From contig JAEZRV010000098.1 of the NCBI GenBank assembly GCA_023444055.1, forward strand, positions 32,047 through 96,046: 64,000 bases of DNA, given 5' to 3'. Positions 25,507 through 32,894 of the stretch are shown piece by piece. Numbering within the stretch: position 1 is the stretch's first letter; each line of letters opens with the position of its first letter. Below the pieces are notes generated by a model. The model had not been told where the DNA came from. It made no database searches and was given only the letters and a program-made list of their open reading frames with translations. Source of the DNA: Bacillota bacterium (GTDB taxonomy: Bacteria; Bacillota; Clostridia; Acetivibrionales; DSM-1351). The position numbers and the translations under genes were made by a program.

Positions 25507-27738
25507 ATGCTTTCACAAATGAATCTTGATGATCGTACATTTAAGGATATCGTTGAAAATGCAAAAAAAATGATTCCTGGACTGATACCTGAATGGACAG
25601 ATGAAAATCACCATGATCCCGGAATTACCCTTATTGAACTTTTTGCATGGCTTATTGAAATGCAGCAGTATTACCTTGATAGGGTAACTTTGAAAAATGA
25701 GCTGAAGTTTTTAAAGCTATTAGGAATAAAACCTAAAAACGTTGCAATGGCAAAATCAAACGTGACATTTGAAAATGTTTTTAAAAATACCTATCTACCA
25801 GTAGGCACACCATTAAGTGCAAGGGATGAGGTTTTTGAGACGATACAGGGAAATTTTCTGATGTCAGCAAAAATTGAAAAGGTATTATCTGTTTGTGAAA
25901 AGCAGATATGGGATTATACTGAGCAAAACAATGAGTGGGGAACTGTCTTTAATCCTTTTGGCAATGAGGCTGAAAGAGGAAGCAAGCTGTATATAGGGCT
26001 AAATGAAGCCTTGCCAGAAGGAACAAATATACATATTTCATTAAATGTTTTTGAGGATTATCCTGTACCTGCGGTAATTCCTAATGAGGGCGAATTTATT
26101 CCATCAGCAAAGCTTTCATGGAAATATTATGATGGTGATGAATGGAGGAATGTCAACCTTATTAAGGACAGTTCTTATAATCTACATTTTAAGGGTCAGC
26201 TGTTTTTTAGCATTGACGAACCTATGATGCCATTACAGCTTGAGTACTCACCAGAAGCTGAACGGTACTGGCTTTGCTGCATCGTTGAAGAGAATGGGTA
26301 TGAAATGGTGCCCAAGCTTTGTGAACTGGGATTTAACACAGTAGAAGTAATAAATAGGAGCACCTTATGTGAATTATATCATTTTTCAGCATCAGGAAAA
26401 CATAATCAAAAGTATATTCACTCAAGCCATCTTGCTTTAACCGGAAAGTGCTATGTACAAATAAAGGAAGAAATTGAAGGCAATGAGGTCTGGTTTAACT
26501 GGGAGAGGGTTGACAGCCTTTCAAAATCAGAACCGACTGACAAGCATTTTGAGCTAGATCTGGACTTTATTAAAAATAATTGCTCGATTTTGTTCGGCGA
26601 TGGTACAAATGGAAAAATACCTAATGAGGGAATTGATAATATACGTTTTGTCTCTTGCTCACATTCATTTGAAGAAACAGCCTTGATTGCTGGGAGCGAT
26701 GGACTGCCAAATCAAAAAGTTGAAACAAACATTAGGGATATTATTCCTGATAGCCTTAAAATACAAGTAGGACAAAAGCTGAAAGGGATAAACAGCTTAT
26801 GTTGGGAAGATTGGATAAGAGTTGACAACTTTGATAGTTCAGCTCCTACTGATAAACATTATATTTTGATTGATGATACAGGAGAAATTTTGTTTGGGGA
26901 TAATGAAAGGGGAGCTATCCCTCCAAACATAGGAATGCACAATATCTCCATAATTTCATGTCAAACAGGCGGAATGGAAAAGGGAAATGTTAAAACAAAT
27001 GAAATTAATGAAGTATACTCTGAAATTGATAGCTTAAGGGATATTCATGTGCTTAAAAGTACCCCTGCAGAAGGCGGAAATAATAAAGAGTCTATTCAAG
27101 ATGCAAAGCAGCGTGCAAGAAGAGAACTTAAAAAGTTATATAAAGCTGTAACCTGCGAGGATTATGAGGAACTAGCAAAAATGACCCCTGGATTACGGGT
27201 AGCAAAGGTAAAAGCTATTCCTCTTTTTGAACCTGGACTTAAAGGATATCCGACCAACTATGTCCAAGCAAAGGTTTGCATTGTTGCAGTTCCATACAGT
27301 ACGGTTGAAAAGCCTTTGCCAAGTAAACAGTTTCTTGAGAATATGAGAAGGCATCTTGACAAATTTAGGCTGATTACAACAGAGGTAGAGGTTGTTCCTC
27401 CTGAATACGTCAAAATTACAGTAAGTGCTGTAGTGGTCGTCGAACAGCATATAAATTTGAATAGCCAGAAAATAGAGGATGCCCTAAAGGAGATGTTATC
27501 ACCTGTTGGAAGTGGGGAAGAATCAGAGGGCTGGGACTTTGGAAGAACGGTGTATAAAGGAGATATTTACGGAAGGATAAAGCAAATCAGCGGGGTAGAA
27601 TATGTTAGAGATCTTAAAATACAATTTGAGGGGCGTGCAGCCGAAATTGACAGCGGTGGAGATGTAAGGCTATATCCCCATGCGATTGTGTATTCAGGGG
27701 AGCATAAAATACATGTAATTAATAAGACAAATATTTAA
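25507..27738 (+). CDS. eCIS putative baseplate assembly protein, second J-like subunit (Afp12-like)
   Basis: This 743-aa protein has the opening LDDRTFKDIVENAKK and PEWTDENHHDPGITLIELFAWL, the conserved start of phage and eCIS 'putative baseplate assembly proteins'. The J-like core lies near residue 540 (AKQRARRELKKLYKAVTCEDYEELA). Two internal copies of a motif resembling W..WERVDSLSKSEPTDKHF and WEDWIRVDNFDSSAPTDKHY, each followed by ILFGD, suggest a duplicated beta domain. GGAGGTG precedes the ATG. Its job would be pairing with the preceding protein in the wedge ring. Confidence 0.88.
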   Translation: MLSQMNLDDRTFKDIVENAKKMIPGLIPEWTDENHHDPGITLIELFAWLIEMQQYYLDRVTLKNELKFLKLLGIKPKNVAMAKSNVTFENVFKNTYLPVGTPLSARDEVFETIQGNFLMSAKIEKVLSVCEKQIWDYTEQNNEWGTVFNPFGNEAERGSKLYIGLNEALPEGTNIHISLNVFEDYPVPAVIPNEGEFIPSAKLSWKYYDGDEWRNVNLIKDSSYNLHFKGQLFFSIDEPMMPLQLEYSPEAERYWLCCIVEENGYEMVPKLCELGFNTVEVINRSTLCELYHFSASGKHNQKYIHSSHLALTGKCYVQIKEEIEGNEVWFNWERVDSLSKSEPTDKHFELDLDFIKNNCSILFGDGTNGKIPNEGIDNIRFVSCSHSFEETALIAGSDGLPNQKVETNIRDIIPDSLKIQVGQKLKGINSLCWEDWIRVDNFDSSAPTDKHYILIDDTGEILFGDNERGAIPPNIGMHNISIISCQTGGMEKGNVKTNEINEVYSEIDSLRDIHVLKSTPAEGGNNKESIQDAKQRARRELKKLYKAVTCEDYEELAKMTPGLRVAKVKAIPLFEPGLKGYPTNYVQAKVCIVAVPYSTVEKPLPSKQFLENMRRHLDKFRLITTEVEVVPPEYVKITVSAVVVVEQHINLNSQKIEDALKEMLSPVGSGEESEGWDFGRTVYKGDIYGRIKQISGVEYVRDLKIQFEGRAAEIDSGGDVRLYPHAIVYSGEHKIHVINKTNI

Positions 27739-27763
27739 TTTCCTGTGTAAGGGCGGATGAAGG

Positions 27764-28954
27764 ATGTATGAAGAATTTAAATTTTTTGCCTTGAACAAAA
27801 ATGAATGGCAAAAAGGGCTCGGCGTAAATATACATATAACAGACAATGGAATGAAGTTGGAAAACGCCAGTTACGACGGTGTTTATTATTCGTTAGGATT
27901 TGACAGCACTGAAAGTGAAATGCTTTGGCATAGGATGGTGCTTGAAACAGATACATATAAGGAAGGTGATATAAAGCTATATTATTTCGCATCAGATGAA
28001 AAAGTTATTAATATTGATGGTAAAAACTATGACATTGATATGCTGATAATGGATAACACATATCCGAACAGAAAAAATGAGCTTGAGAAAATATGGTTTT
28101 TTGCAGGAAGTGAGTTTAAGGAGAAGCTGGGGGAACTATTCATGCCTTGGCTTTGGCCTATTACAAGACCATCTGATGTATTATTGCACAAGGCTAAAGG
28201 AAGATATTTTTGGTTTAAGGTAGAACTTAAAGCAAGTAAAATCAATAATCCTTGTATAAAAAAAGCAAGGATTTATTACCCGAGAATGTCCTACTTAGAC
28301 TATTTGCCTAGTGCATATAGCAGTGATGAAAAAAGTCGCGATTTTCTTGAACGTTTTTTATCAATATTTAGTAGTATTATGAGCGATATGGAGGAACAAA
28401 TCACAAATGCTTCAAGATTATTCGATATAGATTGCGTTGATGGAGAATATCTTAAATGGCTTGCATCATGGTTGTCTATAAAGGTTGACGAAAGCTGGGG
28501 GGAAAAGCAATTAAGGAAGCTTGTCGAAAGAGCACCTGAGATTTATAAAATTAGGGGTACAAAGCAGGCGATAGTGGATATTGTAGAGATATATACTGGA
28601 AGCAAACCGATGATTGTGGAGCATTTTCAAATAAAAAATGTAGAAACGAACCCGAAATTGAGAGAGTTGTATAATGAGCTCTATTCAATTGATCCATATA
28701 CATTTTGTGTTATTGTGAGGGCAGATAGTGTACCTTCTTTGCAACAGCAGATAGCGTTGCAAAAGCTTTTGGATGAAGAAAAACCAGCGTTTACAAAGGT
28801 GAAGCTAATCATTCTTCAGCCGTTAATTTACCTGGATTCGCACACATATCTGGGTTACAATACAACACTTTCAAGCCTTTCCACAATACGTTTAGATGAA
28901 GATTCTTCAAATCTTTTTAACAATATACTTATAGATAAGGATGAAGAACTTTAG
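27764..28954 (+). CDS. eCIS tail protein I-like (P2 gpI) baseplate protein
   Basis: This is a 396-aa protein. Residues about 180-310 match phage P2 gpI: YLPSAYSSDEKSRDFLERFLSI, then DGEYLKWLASWLSIKVDESW and PEIYKIRGTKQAIVDIVEIYTG. The first 170 residues are a beta-rich extension common to eCIS members. gpI proteins sit at the baseplate rim and attach fibres or cap the wedge. GGATG and a GAAGG-type site precede the ATG, 25 bases after the previous stop. No fibre gene follows, so what it holds is unclear. Confidence 0.87.
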   Translation: MYEEFKFFALNKNEWQKGLGVNIHITDNGMKLENASYDGVYYSLGFDSTESEMLWHRMVLETDTYKEGDIKLYYFASDEKVINIDGKNYDIDMLIMDNTYPNRKNELEKIWFFAGSEFKEKLGELFMPWLWPITRPSDVLLHKAKGRYFWFKVELKASKINNPCIKKARIYYPRMSYLDYLPSAYSSDEKSRDFLERFLSIFSSIMSDMEEQITNASRLFDIDCVDGEYLKWLASWLSIKVDESWGEKQLRKLVERAPEIYKIRGTKQAIVDIVEIYTGSKPMIVEHFQIKNVETNPKLRELYNELYSIDPYTFCVIVRADSVPSLQQQIALQKLLDEEKPAFTKVKLIILQPLIYLDSHTYLGYNTTLSSLSTIRLDEDSSNLFNNILIDKDEEL

Positions 28955-29010
28955 TAGGAAAGACTTCATAACATGAAATTATTCGTTTGTTTACATATAG
29001 GAGGGATACA

Positions 29011-30573
29011 ATGATGGATGATATTATTAGCAGCAGCTTTGAACGGAATAGGTATTTTAAGGGAAAGCTGATGACTACGAGAGATTTCGAAACGGAACAA
29101 AAGTATTTTAACGATAAACGCAGACTGATAAATAGGCTTTTCTTCGGAGGAGGAATTGTATGCGGTCTTCAAGTAATTAAAATCGATGAAAAAACCATTT
29201 CTATTGAGAACGGTTTGGCAATTGATAGCTCAGGCAGAGAGGTTATGCTTGAAAAAAACATTATTATGGATAAAGGCATAATAACGGCTGAGCTGAATAA
29301 ATTAGATGGCTTAGAGGATGAGGAGTTTATGAAGGATCTTTATCTTTGTATTCAATATAAAGAGGAAGCAAAGGATTTAGTAAACTCTGTTCTAGAAAAC
29401 AAGCAGGAGCACAATTTAGTAAAGGACTCCAGCGAGATATTTCTATCAGATGAAAGTCCAGATACGTCAGACTTTGGATTATCTAATTTAATAGAGGATA
29501 AAAAGCTTCTGTGTGTTTTAGAAGATATAAAACAAACCAGAACGATGAAGGAGTCACAGCGTTTAAAGGTATGGCAAACTGTGCCGCGATTTGTTAATCC
29601 AGGTGATGTTTTTGAAATTGTTGTTACAGTTGAAAAAGGCTACTTTTCTGATGCAATTAAGCTGGAATATGAAATTGAGAGTGAAGAATTTGAGCCTGTA
29701 AAAAACGACGGCTTTAAGATATCCTATTCAGAAGGCTTAAAGAATAAAGATTGGCTACAAAGTTATAAATGTCTTGTGAAGGCTAAAAATACTTTAGGCA
29801 ATACGACAGGCAAAATACGAATTAAGGATGGCAAAATCAAGATTTCAATTGGTGACAGGCAATACATAGAGGAAGTACACCTTGTAAATTCGCCAAAAAT
29901 AATAGTGGAATCATTAAAGGAAAGAGTATTGAAAGAGTATTCCAATCGTGGTTTTGACGATGCTACGAAGAGTAACAAGGGAAATGCGATATGCCTTGCA
30001 AGAGTTAGCTTTTATAAATACAAAAGTTCCTATTCTATAGAAAGCGTTGAACGGGTGCGAGCAGAGGAATATGCGATATCTCTTCCGCTGATTAGGGTTC
30101 TAGATAATCTTGATAAAAAACATGATAAAAATGCTTCACATTCAAATGATCAAAATATAATGGGGGAAGTAAGGGCATTTCTTGCACAAACGGCAGCAAC
30201 ATCAGCGAAGACTTATTCATCTGGAGTTCAGAGTATTGACTTTAACAGTGTTCAGAAGGACGGTAACAAATACTTTACTGAAGAAATATCTCATGAGCTT
30301 GGTGTTGGACCAGTATACATTGGAACAGGACTTGAGCTGAATTATCAGGATACACTAAGCGGGATTTTGAATGACGATAGTGAAATATTTTATGGCTCAA
30401 ATATGGTATTTGAAAACAGCGAGTATGCTCCTGATATAGTCGGAGTAAATATCGGGGTTGTACTATATCCAAACAGGGGTACCTTCAGAATCGGAGTAAG
30501 CATACCTCAGCAGAAACATAAGCAGCAGGGGGTACAGGGGATAAATGTACGCTGGTGGGCGTTTAGGAAATAG
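29011..30573 (+). CDS. Conserved eCIS-associated protein, function unknown
   Basis: The product is about 520 aa from ATG 29011 (or the adjacent ATG 29014), with GGAGGG immediately upstream. The N-terminal 80 residues (FERNRYFKGKLMTTRDFETE, KRRLINRLFFGGGIVCGLQV) form a very recognisable block of a family found next to baseplate genes in eCIS loci but without an assigned function. The middle (residues about 190-310) looks like Ig-type beta strands, and the C-terminal part ends in a beta-rich domain (residues about 440-520). With gpI just upstream and no fibre gene seen, it may be an exterior baseplate or receptor-binding protein. Confidence 0.75.
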   Translation: MMDDIISSSFERNRYFKGKLMTTRDFETEQKYFNDKRRLINRLFFGGGIVCGLQVIKIDEKTISIENGLAIDSSGREVMLEKNIIMDKGIITAELNKLDGLEDEEFMKDLYLCIQYKEEAKDLVNSVLENKQEHNLVKDSSEIFLSDESPDTSDFGLSNLIEDKKLLCVLEDIKQTRTMKESQRLKVWQTVPRFVNPGDVFEIVVTVEKGYFSDAIKLEYEIESEEFEPVKNDGFKISYSEGLKNKDWLQSYKCLVKAKNTLGNTTGKIRIKDGKIKISIGDRQYIEEVHLVNSPKIIVESLKERVLKEYSNRGFDDATKSNKGNAICLARVSFYKYKSSYSIESVERVRAEEYAISLPLIRVLDNLDKKHDKNASHSNDQNIMGEVRAFLAQTAATSAKTYSSGVQSIDFNSVQKDGNKYFTEEISHELGVGPVYIGTGLELNYQDTLSGILNDDSEIFYGSNMVFENSEYAPDIVGVNIGVVLYPNRGTFRIGVSIPQQKHKQQGVQGINVRWWAFRK

Positions 30574-30653
30574 GTAAGTGCTTTGTCGATCTTAGCCATA
30601 CCACTTTGTTTTACGGCACATTAATCGTAGTCTGCCCAGGTGTATTAATCTGT

Positions 30654-31034
30654 ATGACTCCGCCCCACATACACATAAGCTTTGAACTATTATTTAAAGC
30701 AGGAAAATTTCCTAAAAGCACTGTGGGCGAGCCGGGTGCCCATGGTGCAGCAAGTACAGGAATACATGGCATTGGGGTTAACACACCTAGTGCAGCTGCC
30801 GTTGCTGAGGCAACCGTTGGATTTGCCAATGAACTGCACATCCCGAAGGGGAGGATATTTACCATTGGAACGTTATCCATGATATTGGCAGCAGGCATAT
30901 TACTACTCACAACCTTACTTTTTGGAAGCACCATAAGGCAGGATGGAGCTGCGCCGAAACTGCATTGGAGCTGTGCTCCACAACAAACTAATAAACCCAT
31001 AATAATTACCAAGCCATCATTAAACATAAAATAG
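30654..31034 (+). CDS. Small Gly/Ala-rich eCIS-associated protein (possible PAAR-like tip)
   Basis: The product is about 126 aa from ATG 30654; a longer frame from TTG 30606 would add 16 residues but has no ribosome site. It has a short conserved-looking opening (MTPPHIHIS), a central VGFANELHIPKGRIFTIGTLS and a hydrophobic segment AAGILLLTTLLFGSTI. Similar small proteins occur at the ends of eCIS operons. No separate PAAR-type tip gene is seen elsewhere in the locus, so this is the best candidate, but the family is not one I can name with certainty. The operon ends here, facing convergent genes. Confidence 0.5.
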   Translation: MTPPHIHISFELLFKAGKFPKSTVGEPGAHGAASTGIHGIGVNTPSAAAVAEATVGFANELHIPKGRIFTIGTLSMILAAGILLLTTLLFGSTIRQDGAAPKLHWSCAPQQTNKPIIITKPSLNIK

Positions 31035-31049
31035 AAATGCATAATCAAG

Positions 31050-31155
31050 TTATTGATTTTGACAACTTTTATTGCTTTTGTCAATTAATTGGTTTTGCAA
31101 ATTTTTATTGACTTTGGCAATTTATTGACTTCGCCAATTCATTGACTCTGGGCTT
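31050..31155. repeat. Degenerate ~18-bp tandem repeats after the eCIS operon
   Basis: About six units of the form TTATTGACTTTGGCAA follow one another between the end of the eCIS operon and the convergent MORN gene. They resemble, in the opposite orientation, the TTGACTAAAGTCAATT units at 10816-10918. No coding frame is supported here. Confidence 0.65.
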
Positions 31156-31169
31156 GGTACCTCCTTTAT

Positions 31170-31260
31170 CTATTTTTTAAACTACTTTCAATGATGTTTT
31201 CTGTTTTTTAACTACTTTCTCAGATGCTATCTGTTTTTTAACTACTTTCCACGATGTTTT
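31170..31260. repeat. Three 30-31-bp tandem repeats overlapping the 3' end of the MORN gene
   Basis: Units at 31170-31200, 31201-31230 and 31231-31260 share CTGTTTTTTAACTACTTTC and end GATG(T/C)T(T/A)(T). The third contains the stop codon of the minus-strand MORN gene (31238-31240), so the array looks like a duplication of that gene's last codons and stop. Confidence 0.8.
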
Positions 31261-32860
31261 CAGTTTCTATCTCTATATATTCCAAGGAATCCGTTGTATC
31301 GTTAAAGTACAGTGTATATATGTATTCATTCTCTGTAAAGCTTACAATAGTGAAATCATCAAGCTTGTAAAAAACTGGGTCACCCATCTCTTGTATCATG
31401 GGGAGGTCTTTGAAAGTTTTATAGCTTATTCCGCAAGAAATATCCGATACGGTGCTTTCTCCTGAAACTCTCACAACTTGAACCACAGGTGTTTTTTGAG
31501 TTGGGGATAAGGGCTCCATTATAAACTCAATTGCGTACTTTTCATAGCTTAAGGTTATTCCTTTTTCCGTAGGTGTAGTTGTGGGTGGCGTCGAAGGTGT
31601 AGATGCAGGCGCAGAAGTAGGTGTAGGAGAGACTGTAGCTGTTGGTATTGAGCCAATAGGGTTATCATCGGTTATTGCACCCAATGATGCAGCAGATATA
31701 TCATCAGAAGGTTTGTCAGGTTCACCAACAATTTCTTTCAATTTTGATTCGGAGAGTCCGAGAAATCCTTGATAAAAAGGATTTCCATCCTTAAAATAAC
31801 CTTTATATATATCTCCAAGCTTTTCGTTATAGAGTGTTCCAATTCCATTATATTTATTATCGGAAAAACACCCTTTGTATAATACATTCCCATCTATAGT
31901 GTATTCAGTGCCTTCGCCTGAAAAATTGCCTTTTTTATATCCGCCTTCATATTCTTTATAGCCTTCACTTGAGTATTTAGCACCTATTCCGTCAAAACTT
32001 CCGCAATAGAAGCTCCCTTCATATTGAATGTTCCCGTTGGGATAAAAAAGCTTCCCGTTTCCGTTATACTCACTGTCTTTAAATTCACCCTCATATTTGA
32101 TAGTGCCAGAATCAAAGTATTCTGTACCTATGCCTTCATACTTGTTGTTTTTGAACTCACCCTCGTATTTGATATTGCCGGAATCAAAATAATCTACACC
32201 TTTGCCCTCACACTTGTTGTTTTTAAATTCTCCTTCATATTTAATTTTGCCAGAATCGAAATACTTGATACCATTACCATCAAAGCTGTTGTTTTTAAAA
32301 TCACCCTCATAAAGCTTATAATAGGATTTAGCAGCCTTGTCTTCAGAATAGAAAATACCGCTTCCCTCATATTTACCATTTTTAAACCCGCCAGTATATT
32401 TGACTTCGCTAGATTCATAGTATTCTGTGCCATCGCCTTGGTATTTGCCATTTTTAAACTCACCGATATATAGGGCATACTTATTTCCTTCTGGATCAAA
32501 GGAAACAAGTTTTGCTTTCCCATCATATCTCTTATGTAAAGGTGAATTATAAACAATAACCTTTGTAAAGTCGTGATTTTGAAGGAAGTCTATGATAAAT
32601 GGAGCAGAAATAATGACTAATGTCAAAAGCAGTACAACAAAAAGAACAAGCTTTTTCAGTATATAAAGCTTGCCGAGCTTAAAATAATTTTTAATTGTAG
32701 GTTCATCTACCATTAGTAGCTTTCCTGCTGTTTTTGGAATTGCTTTAATAAGCTTGACAGGAAGGCTTACAATCTTCTTAGGTATTTCAGATATGCCCTT
32801 AAAAAGTATAGAAGTTGTATTAGCTATAGGTAAAGACTTTTGTATGTTTTTTTCCAGCAT
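31238..32860 (-). CDS. MORN-repeat membrane protein
   Basis: This is a 540-aa protein. Residues 1-70 are a basic cytoplasmic-type segment, 71-92 a membrane helix (VLFVVLLLTLVIISAPFII), and about 115-355 hold roughly ten MORN repeats of the form YEGEFKNNKYEGIGTEYFDSG. Then comes a Pro/Thr/Ser linker (about 405-430) and a C-terminal domain of ~110 residues. MORN repeats bind lipids or proteins in other systems; here the role is unknown. It lies 34 bases downstream of the cyclase-like sensor on the same strand, so the two probably form one operon. AAGGGG precedes the ATG. Confidence 0.85.
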   Translation of the reverse strand: MLEKNIQKSLPIANTTSILFKGISEIPKKIVSLPVKLIKAIPKTAGKLLMVDEPTIKNYFKLGKLYILKKLVLFVVLLLTLVIISAPFIIDFLQNHDFTKVIVYNSPLHKRYDGKAKLVSFDPEGNKYALYIGEFKNGKYQGDGTEYYESSEVKYTGGFKNGKYEGSGIFYSEDKAAKSYYKLYEGDFKNNSFDGNGIKYFDSGKIKYEGEFKNNKCEGKGVDYFDSGNIKYEGEFKNNKYEGIGTEYFDSGTIKYEGEFKDSEYNGNGKLFYPNGNIQYEGSFYCGSFDGIGAKYSSEGYKEYEGGYKKGNFSGEGTEYTIDGNVLYKGCFSDNKYNGIGTLYNEKLGDIYKGYFKDGNPFYQGFLGLSESKLKEIVGEPDKPSDDISAASLGAITDDNPIGSIPTATVSPTPTSAPASTPSTPPTTTPTEKGITLSYEKYAIEFIMEPLSPTQKTPVVQVVRVSGESTVSDISCGISYKTFKDLPMIQEMGDPVFYKLDDFTIVSFTENEYIYTLYFNDTTDSLEYIEIETENIVESS

Positions 32861-32894
32861 AGTAATTACCCCTTTTGTAATCTAAGAAAAATTT

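Noticed and set aside
30611..31084. 157-aa minus-strand frame opposite the last eCIS gene
   Set aside because: It lies wholly antisense to a gene in operon context, has no ribosome site and reads like a mirror of a Gly/Ala-rich coding sequence.
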